A stretch of 64,000 bases of DNA from Rhizoctonia solani (Eukaryota; Basidiomycota; Agaricomycetes; Cantharellales; Ceratobasidiaceae). Under the pieces are notes generated by a model. The model did no database searches, was not told the DNA's origin, and worked only from the letters and a program-made list of their open reading frames with translations. Location of the stretch: NCBI RefSeq assembly GCF_016906535.1, contig NC_057379.1, forward strand, positions 1,426,001 through 1,490,000, in the 5' to 3' direction. Positions 42,045-52,469 of the stretch are shown here, one piece after another (position 1 is the first letter of the stretch; each line of letters starts with the position of its first letter). A program made the translations under genes and the position numbers.

Positions 42045-43955
42045 ATGACTAACTCACCACTCAACCACATGATATTTATCCCTGGACCACCATGGGGTGA
42101 GATGCTACGCCGTTCTCCAACCGCACCGCCTCTGACTGAGCAGATGCTTCAGGACATCTGCGCCCTGGCATGAAGACAGCTCTTCGACTAGTAGAAAAGT
42201 TCCATGGCATATTTATTTGTTTGTATCTATTCGACTTCCCGTTATCCAGTGACTCATTTCTTGCAGCTCTATTCGTGTATCAGACAGAAGTACACAAGGC
42301 GGTCAAATACCTCGACGCACAGCGGTCTACATATACAAGACGGATCAGAATCGTCACATCATCAAATAATGGGGGACCATCAGTATCATTAGGTAACCCA
42401 ATTGGAATGATTGAGTCTTTAGAGGGAGCGTTCAGTAGATGGATTGCCGCTGAGCTTTGTCAGGCAACAATCATACAGGTTGATGGGCGACCTGTAAATG
42501 CTCCTACACTAATTATACAAGACATCTTTACTGGGGGCATATCTTTGACTTGCAAAGACGTGCATAGTCTACCAGTAGTGGGATGGTGGCTAATGCCAGC
42601 CGCATCGCTTATATGGTATGATCTTCATTATTTACTCACCTTTGTGATACAGCTCAAACGTACAATAGTCATTTAGAAATGATAGAAATGAGCATTAGTC
42701 GAGGAACACAAGACGCGCAGAACTTGATCCAATACAAACTTCAAAGCGAAGATGTGTTGACCAAGTCCAAGGACCTATCTCCACAGGTAAGCCAAGTTTG
42801 CATCTGGGGGGATGTAGCTAAATTTGATTTTGTCAATATTCAAGGATATCTCCAACTTATTGGTTTGCGTGCCAGGAATTCCTCCTCATTATCAATGGGA
42901 GATGGCAACGCAAGAACTCCCATTTGCAGGTCCAGTCATGTCGTTTTTACTTGGAAGATGGAAAGCAATGGTAGAACGTATTGATACTGTCATATCGTGT
43001 ACAACGTTCGAGATGGTACGTCTACTTGATTGAAATGCGTTCACACGTTCCTCTCTTACCTGCGTATTCAGGAGCCTATATCTGCCACTGCCCTACCGAA
43101 ATTCATAGGGAAAGGCCTTGAACAGTTCTGTATTGGTCCTTCCGTAGACCTTACCCCACCTCATCAGCCAGATCCCGATTCGCCTGTCACACAATTTCTC
43201 GACCGTGCGTATGCTGAAAATGGCGCTCATTCAATTATCTACATTTCTTTTGGGACACTCTTTTTCCCTCTTATGGACTCGATACCTCATTTGATGGCTG
43301 TTCTCGATGAAATCTCGAAGTTTGGATATAGATTTATATTTGCTTTATCATCAGCAAGCGCGACCCTTGACAAGTCGTGGATGGATGGACATATTGACGC
43401 AGGAAATGCGATATTTCCTCAATGGACCAACCAAACTGCGGTTCTTGAACACCCTGTATGTCTCACTATTTTTGAAGCTAAAGTCAAAAACTCACTAATG
43501 TTACTGTAGGCCATTCACTACTTCTTGTCTCATGGCGGGTGGAACTCGACCACCGAAGCGCTTGTTCGTGGTGTCCCAATGATCTTCTGGCCGATGGGGG
43601 TAAGCTATACTCCTGTGAGGCTCGCCTAGTTTTAACGATGTTCCAGGCCGACCAACCTACAAATGCTATACAAATCGCCGCTGTTCATGATTGCGGTTTT
43701 GAGCTCCTACAGGTTCGCACTGGGCCCGCCAAGTTTGTAGCCTACCAAAACGGCAGGGAGGTCGAGATAGTTGGTACCGATGACGCTGTGCGCGACGAGA
43801 TGGGGCGAATACTCAAGATGAGCAAAGGGACACGAGGCAGACACCAGCGAATGAATGTTCGAATGCTGGGTAGGGTTATTACTGAGTCTTTAGGACCGGG
43901 GGGTAGTGGGGATATTGCGCTTGAAAGACTGGGCGTGAAGTTGGGTCTTGTGTAA
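42045..43955 (+). CDS. UDP-glycosyltransferase UGT7
   Basis: Intact GT1-family enzyme of 512 residues, the only UGT here on the plus strand. Exons: 42045-42096, 42153-42218, 42267-42615, 42669-42786, 42845-43015, 43072-43455, 43510-43599, 43647-43955; 1539 nt in frame, GT-AG introns throughout. Exons 1, 2, 5, 6, 7 and 8 have exactly the lengths of UGT4 and UGT5. It starts MTNSPLNHMIFI. Acceptor half: AAELCQATIIQVDGRPVNAP and GGISLTCKDVHSLPVVGWW. Donor half: [52 protein letters not shown] and [14 protein letters not shown]. It lies between pheromone genes 1 and 2. Sequence features are intermediate between UGT2 and UGT4-6. Acceptor unknown. Confidence 0.93.
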
Positions 43956-46082
43956 TGAAACCGACACAGTATTAAATCGACATATAGAACATCTGGATTT
44001 ATAGACTTAGTGCCTTGTATACAGAAGCGCCCTGCTTATTATGTTTAATCGAGCATGTCTTAGAAAGTGGTCCCAATACAATTATTGAACAACTGAGTTA
44101 TTGAGATCCTTTAAATTGTAAGATAAGACTTAGGCTCCGGGGCTCTGACTTTCGAGACCCATGTATATGATGTTGCCAGGTTCCAGATGGCCCGGAGGAT
44201 CCGGTGCGGAGCACGTGCTGGATGTGTCTAGGGTACTCACGGGCGGGAGGTGGGAGAAAATGTCGATAACTTAAACTTACATAAACCAACTTGGGCTGAC
44301 TTAAATTGTCGAGGAGGCCGGTAATTGACACACAGGCACAGAGTAGTGCATTGGAATGACGAGCCGGACTTAAGAAAATAGAGGCGCGTGGGAAGGGCGA
44401 GCGCGCCGTACGAACGTGGTCGACCACGAACACCGAGCAGTCGCGTGGCTGGGTTTACACATATTCGGTAAGTGTAAATTATCTTCTGTGTCATCAGAGA
44501 AGTCTCGACCCCGTTTTTGATAGATCTACGTATTATTATAAACTCAGAAACAGCTACTTAGTAAGCCCGTATCCGCGCACTGCAGTACATACATTTCTAA
44601 GCCCGTATAATATCCTGCGGAAATTTTCTCCTTTAGTAGTTGAGAGGTCGCCTAATTTTGTACATCAGTCGCTCGCTTGATCTTTCTCTCGTCCTCCTCC
44701 GGCCCTCAACCCATGTTTTCGAGCCCATTTCTTGCACTTGTTTCCATGATTACTTCTCTATCGCCTGTTCCGTCCACCAATGTCCTACTTCCATCTGTCA
44801 AGTCCGATCGATAATCGCCTCCGGGATTTCCAGAATACATTTCCATCGCCAATTTCCAATGTTTCAACTTCTTTGCAAATCGGCATGGTCAATGTAACTC
44901 AATTTTCGATAGAACGATCAATGAATGCTTCCATCGAGATGAGCAAATGGGAGCAAAGTTTGAGACCAATAAAAGAAGCCAAGATTCTGTATTTGCGAAA
45001 GGAGTAGGCAGCCGCGGCCTGCGCAAACCATCCATTGAGTCCTTTGCGGCATATTATTCACTCCCAACCGTGACCGTAACAGTACCCATGATTTAGGACC
45101 CCCTCTGGGTACCTGGGTGCTATTAAAATAACGAGTACAAAAGATCCTATCATAAAAATCTATAATCTACAGCCCCTCGAACCCAAGAGGATATTCTGGG
45201 ACGCTCCGACTTTTGGGATTGCCCTTTCTGTCCGAGCGAATCCGGAGCGCTCCGCGAGCACTTTGGGGCGTAGCGAAGGCGCTTGATCCGATCTCCTAGC
45301 CTTCGGCTATCTTTATGAGTCTCCAAGCGACCCGGAGATTTTTGGGTCACCGTAGGGTAGTTTAATTGGTTCGGCCCATCAAATGTTTTAGGTTTACGCC
45401 AAAGACTATCTCATCTGAGTAATAAAGAGGGTGCTTTTTCATATTCAACTGAGATAGAGAGAGTTGATATACCGCAATAAACTATAAAACGATAAGTATC
45501 ATAAACAAAATAGGGTGTTCAACGCGCACTATCCCGGAGAACCATGAACTACGTATGATCCATTTAACATTCAGGAAGCCCGTTGCGCCAATATGATATC
45601 GAGTATACACCACGTTGTAAATGTAACTGAGCATAATTCATAGACCCATACTCTATCAACGGCAGCTTACCATTGTGATCACCTATTTAATTTGCCCTCC
45701 ACTACGTATGACTTACTAGACCACCAAGGTGACCCCATAGTTGATTAAACTTTTGACCGAAAGTACCATGCGGATAGGGACTTAATTAGAATGCATCCGC
45801 TCACGGGAAGTAATTATAGTTGTGTCGTAGCGGTCTACGAGCTGGGCTGGGCTGGGCTGGCACAAAAACCTTAAACTGTGATCGACTCACTGGATATATG
45901 TATGCTTTGCTCTGAAGAACTCCCCAGCTGTCGATTCTATCTCCTGCGCTCTATCAACAGTTTTACCGGGTAAGTATTATAGATATCTGATTCACAAGGC
46001 TAATATACCTTGTAGATAACCCTATACTAGGATATATTAACATAGACTGGTCTATCTCCGTCGTCTTTCCATAGAGATTGGA
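43956..46082. other. Intergenic region with a 4x GCTGG run
   Basis: No gene recognised. GCTGG is repeated four times at 45841-45860. A GC-rich patch at 45175-45360 (CGGAGCGCTCCGCGAGC) stands out from its AT-rich surroundings and may be a repeat remnant. Confidence 0.4.
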
Positions 46083-47724
46083 ATGTCGCTCTCCGGGTTT
46101 TCATTCAACGATATCATCGGCACGATCATCTACTTTCATGGTCAACAGCAACTGGCAAAGTACTTAGCAAGTCAGCTACTATCTCGTTCAATATACATAT
46201 CTTATGATCTAAACTCAACTTGCCAAAGTTGTCTCGCTAACTTTACTTGCGTATGACTGGATTCTCAATATTGACATGGAGGTCGAATTTGTCTGGGGGC
46301 GTTCATGGACTTGGGGTCGTTTTATTTATCATGTGAACCGGATATGGTCCATAATTTTACTAGGGTATGTTTTCATTCAGTTGAGGTTCAGCGTTCATGT
46401 GATAATCAGTTCGAGATATCTTACAGGTCATCTTTGACGAGTGAGTAGCTAGTCGCTTAAACCACAAGCTTATTGACAAGATTTTAGTAATACTCTTCCT
46501 TCCTTTACCTAGCCCTTCTGTAAGTACCATATTCTTAACACACATCAACGCATGATCAAGGCAGATTCCTTAATCAATAATTTGAACAGATGTGATAAAT
46601 CTATCATTTCCTTTAAGTAGCGATTAACGTTAACATTATGTTGGGTTTAGCTGTAAAAAAGCTAGTTTCCTTTACTCATATGGTGCAATATTTCAATGTA
46701 CAATCATATCAGGTAAGCTGATGCACCGTTTAGATGTCATTTATTCTAAAACTCTGCTCCTCAGTAATGTTGATTTTACGGTGCTGGGTACTTTATGACA
46801 AAAAGTGAGACGCTTTGTACCGTAGGCTATCTCCGCCCTGATATATTTGACATAGGCTAGTAGTTTGGTAGGTTGGGCCAATTTAGCTAGAGAAGCTGTT
46901 GCTATATCCTCTACCTGAAGGACGCTTTGCGTACTCCAAGTTGGGGCCGCTACTTATGGTGTTGTTGTTGTCAAGTTTTTACTGGATGTAAGCATATTCA
47001 TTATTCACCGGCTCGAGAGAATTTTAAACCTCGATGGACCAAAGAGGTCTACGTTTCTAGATAATCCTCGTAAGTCCGGACCCTTCCTATCCCCATATAC
47101 CACCCACGAGGTTGATTATCTCCAAAGTCCCCAGCGTATTTTCTGGGTGCATCGTAATGGTAGCAGGCAATGTATGGATACTATACATAGTCCCGGTGAT
47201 GTTTGAATCGGTCTTGTTCCTCTTAACAGTGGCCAGGATTTATGTGCTAAGCAAGGAATTTGGATCGACGCCCCTGATGCAGACACTGGCTCAGAAGTGA
47301 GTGCTTACTATAGTGACATCACGTAATACAAAATGCTCTTTCCTCTCCACAGCGGAATATCGTACTTTGCGGCTCTTGTTGGAATCATGATTCTTGCATG
47401 TGTTGCGGGGGTAATCCCCCCTTTGAAGATCGCTGCCAATGGTTCTGGGTAAGCATTTCAGAAGTAGAGCACCCAGACAGATCCTAACAAATAACTACAC
47501 GACCCAGAGTACTTAGTGCTGTCGCAAGCGTAGTGTGTAGCCGTATGGTCTTTTCACTCTATCAAACTACCAGCAATCACACGAACCAAGGACAAGAAAC
47601 CACGTGCACAAGCGGGCGTAGTGGAAATAAGGAGGATATAACGACTCGGTTTGCAATCCCATTAAAGTCGGTTGCTAGTTCTAGTATACCCAGCAGTGGC
47701 GGCAGTGGGCTTGAGCAGGTTTAA
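46083..47724 (+). CDS. DUF6533 multi-pass membrane protein
   Basis: Integral membrane protein of a family abundant in Agaricomycetes, function unknown. It starts MSLSGFSFNDIIGTIIYFHG. The DUF6533 motif follows in exon 2 (about 46229-46364): SLTLLAYDWILNIDMEVEFV, WGRSWTWGRFIYHVNR. Further exons give CKKASFLYSYGAIFQCTIIS (about 46659-46710), VMLILRCWVLYDKK (about 46764-46806) and WILYIVPVMFESVLFLLTVA (about 47175-47240). GISYFAALVGIMILACVAGV (about 47352-47410) precedes a Ser/Thr-rich tail ending GLEQV. About ten very short introns; internal boundaries between 46440 and 47100 are uncertain. It sits between pheromone genes 1 and 2, but the family is not known to include pheromone receptors. Confidence 0.75.
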
Positions 47725-49071
47725 TTGTTAGATATCTGATCTATATGCGTACGAGTAGCGAACACATTTTTAAAACCCAGGCGACCAACGATTTAGCGTT
47801 GAAAATTCATCGGGGATAAGAGAGCGGGTGACCTGGAGGCCTAGACAGAAGAATCTTAATCTTTTGGATTCAGCCCAGTATCCTACAGGAAGTAATGGGA
47901 GAGAGTATAAATATCCTTAATGAGGAAATCCCTTACGCACCTTTAACTCTAAGCTCCAGTGAGCCGTGGACTGCGGAAAATGTTATGAAATACTTATCTT
48001 CTGGATTCGACAATGGAGCGCCTCCATAGCTTAGAACAAATGGCTCTAGCGGACATGGAATTGCGCAATCAAGTGCGCGGAGAATGTAACAAATAGGTTT
48101 CTAATTTTAGAAGCTATTTGACAACGCCTCTTTGGCACGCTAGTATTTGTCGCTTTGAGTATTGGTACAAAAACGAAGTATAGAGCATTGTTATCTCAAT
48201 CACCATACGGTTATAATGAGAATTCAGCCTAAATTTCAATGGTCCTTGCTCTGTATGCATGGTCTAACCGGACCACCAAGTATTGTCGAAGTCTTGCGGG
48301 GTAATTATTCAATGATTCATTATTTTAGCGTTAGGTTCAGTGAACTAATTTGATACAGCCAATTTGACACAACTGAGTGTCAAGTGAGGTACGTAATTAC
48401 GATTGGGTATCTCCCCCACGGTGCTGCACTTCACTGATCCCTCTTGATCGGAAATAATAAAGTAGTATGAGAAACTCTGGGTTGGAGTATAAATGTTACC
48501 CGTCTTGTGGCATGAATTCAGCGTCGGGATCTCGGCGCCAGCATTGCATCACACCCGCAAAATGACAGAGATCATCAGCGTGCCAATATTAAGGCTTTGG
48601 GCAGGTTATTGCTGATTCGCTTAGGTCGGGTGGAAGTCGAGACATGGCACCAGAGAAATTTGAGAATGCCTTAAATCTTATCTGATAGGTTTTATATTTC
48701 ATAATTGAATATGCACTACAGCTATGTGTATACGACAAAGCAAAGCAAAAAAGCAATGATTATGAGCAAGAAAAGAGAATTTACGCACGCGTACGTACGG
48801 ACTAATAGGGGTTCATAACGCTGCCCTGTAGGCTCAGCATTGCCTTCAATACGGAGGATATATGAAAATCTGGGCCTGGTGATTCAGAATCTGTGCTACA
48901 TAATTGACTTTAAATCCAATGGCATATATATTTGAATAGCTGCGTACGGTTACAGTCTACAAGAGACGATTCCACATAGCATTACTGGTACACGCAATGT
49001 AGATCAACACAACACGCCAATCAAATTAATGATAAAATGAGAACAAAAGTATATGAACAAATACTTGTAGC
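47725..49071. other. Intergenic region, nothing recognised
   Basis: AT-rich spacer between the DUF6533 gene and the 3' end of pheromone gene 2. No domain-bearing frame. Confidence 0.4.
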
Positions 49072-49185
49072 CTATACGAAGACACAGTATGAACCAGAGC
49101 CAAACCTCCCAGAGAGGTCCTGGCCAACAGGTTGGTCAACCTTGGGGACGGAGGCAGGAGAGTAGGTGTATATTGAGGAATGCAT
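49072..49185 (-). CDS. Mating pheromone precursor 2 (CaaX: CVFV)
   Basis: Single-exon gene of 37 residues: MHSSIYTYSPASVPKVDQPV, then GQDLSGRFGSGSYCVFV and a TAG stop. DQPVGQDLS matches the core of the other two genes, and GSGSYCV matches the end of the 50767 gene. CVFV is a CaaX box with Val last. Arg-Phe, seven residues before the Cys, is in the same place as the Arg of the other precursors. A TATA box lies 94 bp upstream. Confidence 0.85.
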   Translation of the reverse strand: MHSSIYTYSPASVPKVDQPVGQDLSGRFGSGSYCVFV

Positions 49186-49279
49186 TTAGTTAAGGCTGTA
49201 CGAGAGGCTCAAATTCGGAGTGCTGGTAAAAGTAGGAACGCAGCAGCTACCGAGCACCGAAATATGCATCTGAGGCATG

Positions 49280-49286
49280 TTATATA
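49280..49286 (-). promoter_or_regulatory. TATA box of pheromone gene 2
   Basis: TATATAA on the minus strand, 94 bp before the ATG at 49185. Confidence 0.5.
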
Positions 49287-50766
49287 CTCCTTGAGCGTTT
49301 TTGTTCATGAATGTGGCATGCAAATGAAGAGCATTTAACTATACGCAGTTATTCCCCGTGGCAAATGGATAGCAAATATGTGTCCCAAAATGAGGATATA
49401 ATTGGTAGGGAGTAATGTTAGGTCCCAGTGGACAAGTATGGTTACTTGGAAATCACGTCCACGAGGGAGACTAACCGGCCAAATAACAAGTGCGTACCGA
49501 ACGCTTCGCACGGGATGGGACTGATAGCGGGCGCGCTCTCAACAGTGTAATTAATAGCGGTAAATGTATTGATAGCGGAATAACTAAAGATAAAAGAAAG
49601 ACAGACGGAAAACTAAACTAAATGAGTGGGTGAAAACAGAGACGACGGCAACGGTACTCCTCACCTCAGTCGCGCTTAGCTAATGGTTGCGACGACTGAG
49701 GGTTGGCTACAAAAAGAAACGCTTTCATACTAAGGAGAGGAAAGGCGAGGCACGAACAGGGAAAAATCCAATTATAAAGGACATATATGCGCTATAAGCG
49801 CCGGCTCCGACGATTAAGCGTCCATCCTTCGCAGTACACCCGTCCTTCGGCCGGGTGTTACATTATAAGCGCTTTGATAAGTTCACATGTGATATAGCCA
49901 TCTGTCAAAAAACCTTCTCTGAAAAAACATCAGGACAGGGTTGTGAAGCGAGGCCCCAATCGTTTTGCCATACTTCGTGTCAACCCGTTGGTGGTGGTGG
50001 TGGTGGAAATACAATTCGCTGTCGCAGGTCTAGGCTTCTTCCTTGGTTTTCGCTCTAGTGCACTATCGATCCTGGAGTTCGGTAGGCACCAAGCGGCCCA
50101 AACTGTGCCTATCAATATTCATGTTCTAGAACCAATATATTACAAACCAGCTGGCCAAGGCTCTATCACGCTTGTTTAACAAGTCCATATAAGCGATCGC
50201 TTCGCCACTTTTAAAGAATTAAGTCGAATTGACGTTCCAAGCAATCTATTACTGACAAGCGGGAAAGTGAAAACCGTCTGTACAGCCCGCCCTGCGTTCG
50301 ACGGAACGCATGAAGAACAGGCTTCGTTTAATCAATAACGATCATTCGCAGTCCACGACACCCCTTTCTGAGACTGAACAATGCATTTATGGAGTGTGAG
50401 TTCCTTTCGTTTCAGAAATAAATTGCTTTTTTTGGCAGCTAACAACGGAAGACACTCAAGATGCAGACGTGCCAGATAAAGTATATGGCGGGAGCTTTAC
50501 ATTAAAATTCTAATCCTAACCAAATTATACAAGGTCATCTTTTGGGAGCCTGGTAGAGTCATATACACTCTCAAAGTCATAAAATTCTATAGTGAAGAAA
50601 ACAACTCTTAAAAGTACTCCGAAAAGTATCACTAAAGCAGAAAGTTTTATATTTTGCCCAAGAGAATGATACTACAAATGCTAGTACATACAACCACAAG
50701 CTGCCAACCCATATGAGAAAAACGGGAGAAAATAGAACGAATAAGTTTGAACGAAGATGCTATGTT
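49287..50766. other. Spacer between pheromone genes 2 and 3
   Basis: No gene recognised. A GGT trinucleotide run lies at about 49988-50006. The patch 49490-49870 repeats short motifs such as ATAGCGG and TAAGCGC; no transposon ends were identified. Confidence 0.4.
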
Positions 50767-50886
50767 TTATAAGATGACACAATATGAGCCACTGCCTGCT
50801 CTATTAGACAGTTCCTGGTCGACTGGCTGCTCCTCCGCCGAGGGGGCTGAAGCAAAAGAGTAGATGTAGATGGGTGTGGAATCCAT
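50767..50886 (-). CDS. Mating pheromone precursor 3 (CaaX: CVIL)
   Basis: Single-exon gene of 39 residues: MDSTPIYIYSFASAPSAEEQ, then PVDQELSNRAGSGSYCVIL and a TAA stop. It shares EQPVDQELS with gene 1 and GSGSYCV with gene 2, so the three are paralogues. The terminal Leu of CVIL is the residue that usually directs geranylgeranyl rather than farnesyl transfer, unlike the Ala of gene 1. Asn-Arg, eight and seven residues before the Cys, fits the processing site. A TATA box lies 72 bp upstream. Confidence 0.85.
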   Translation of the reverse strand: MDSTPIYIYSFASAPSAEEQPVDQELSNRAGSGSYCVIL

Positions 50887-50957
50887 TTGTTCAAGTTTAT
50901 ACAAGATTCAAATTAATGGTACGAGTCGAGGAGATGGGAGAGTGTCTATCAGTGTTG

Positions 50958-50965
50958 TATTTATA
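50958..50965 (-). promoter_or_regulatory. TATA box of pheromone gene 3
   Basis: TATAAATA on the minus strand, 72 bp before the ATG at 50886. Confidence 0.55.
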
Positions 50966-51589
50966 CGTGCCCTGCTTGGGCCACTATTATCCTAGGTCAA
51001 TGAGAATTCATAGGTAAATAGACCTCTCAAATAAGCACGATCAATAAGGAACCGTAATAGTAACCCCACGAAGGTTACAACGGACAATAGCGGTGAACCC
51101 GACATTCGTCATATCCGATTAAGAGCTCTGTCTCGAGCCTCATATCCAACCAGACATGGTCATGGTTTCCCAACTTGTGACTTCACTCTCTCATTGCCCT
51201 AGACCGCTCAATGCACGCACAATAGCCAGGTAAGAGCGACTCATCAGGTCAATAATATCTGATATGGGACAAATCCCATGGACAATTGGAACGCTGAAGA
51301 AAGGGAGCGGCCTATACTCGGCCCCTGATTCCAGTATAGGAGATTTTCCGGATAACAGCAGACACAAACAAAAGATGAGTTCAATTCTGGGATCAAACCT
51401 GTGTCAACGTGGTCGTCTCCTTTGTCCTGTCTGGTCAAGCAAGCAGGTGCAGAATAAGCGACGCCGAGATTTTCGTCACGTGACTCGCGATTTCCATAAT
51501 GTTTACCGTTTTTGCTCGCCATATGCATAAAAATCAATTCATACAGAGGTAAAGGAAATGAGGGCATGCACGAAAGCGAAAGAATATAT
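50966..51589. other. Spacer between pheromone gene 3 and eL14
   Basis: Open frames on both strands at 51244-51560 have no domain. The end nearest 51589 should hold the eL14 3' UTR. Confidence 0.4.
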
Positions 51590-52469
51590 CTACGCCGATT
51601 TTTTAGCCTTGGCCAAGGATTTCCTGGCTGCATCACGGCGCTGCTTCTTGTAGACAAGGACAGAGAAGCTGAAGCCAAGTTAGGTAGTGGGGCAGGGCAA
51701 GTCTGAGAAAACGTACCGCTCAAAATCGTTGAGTGACCTCCTCTTAGAGACCGATGCGCGCTTCTTGGCCCATGAAGATGCGTCCCACTTAGCAACAATG
51801 TCGGCTTTTTCAACGTACTTCTTTACAGCACCAGAGCCTATTATTATTATAAGGAATGGTTTGATTACTCGAACACAATAAATTACGCACCAGCACCACG
51901 AGGGAGGCCCTTGACGGTAAAGGGAGTGAGGACGAGGTGGCGGTATTGGAACGCCTGACGAGGAACACCGGAGGTGGGGCCGTCGATAATTGCCTATGAG
52001 AATTAGGATTAGAATCGGTTTCTTGAATGCCAAAAATCGAATTTTGTGCAGCCTAATTTCCCTCCCAATAATGCATAATTCCAACCAGTGCCCTGTCTGC
52101 TATACACAGCTCTCCACGTAATATAGTTTTAAACTCACCCGGTTGTGATCAATAATCTCGACAACAGTGGCAATCTTGCCCTCAGATGGGCCACTCGTAA
52201 CGAGCACAACACGTCCAACCTCAACAAAGCGCTTGAAAGTAGATGGGGCCTATTTTTCCGTTGCGTTAGTGTATTGATTTAAAGGCTGAATCAGCTGGCG
52301 AGGAAAGTCGGGTAGTATTTGGGTAGCGCAAGGATAATCCAAATTTTGTCCATCCACCCAAAGTTCTCTCATCCTTTCCTAGCCACTAAACCCATTCGTT
52401 TTTCTCGCCTCTCCAGCATTTTCTAACATCCTCAGCAAATAATTCACCATGCATTCAACTCACCGGCAT
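51590..52469 (-). CDS. RPL14: 60S ribosomal protein eL14
   Basis: Cytosolic large-subunit ribosomal protein, 139 residues, about the family's usual length in fungi. Exons (descending): 52464-52469 (only ATG CCG), 52139-52249, 51891-51993, 51717-51837, 51590-51668; 420 nt in frame. Sequence landmarks: [17 protein letters not shown] (KOW-type start), [76 protein letters not shown] and a basic C-terminus [10 protein letters not shown]. The first intron follows codon two and, at 214 nt, is about four times the local norm. This is common for ribosomal protein genes, where first introns can carry regulatory sequence. Confidence 0.97.

Noticed and set aside
46083..47724. DUF6533 gene considered as an STE3 pheromone receptor
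   Set aside because: The N-terminal YDWILNIDMEVEFVW-type motif is DUF6533, and no STE3 signature was visible in any exon.
49480..50320. Possible DNA transposon with inverted ends near 49497 and 50286
   Set aside because: The end similarity is only a few bases and no target duplication or transposase was found.
52250..52463. snoRNA hosted in the long first intron of eL14
   Set aside because: No paired C/D boxes or H/ACA hairpins could be identified by eye.
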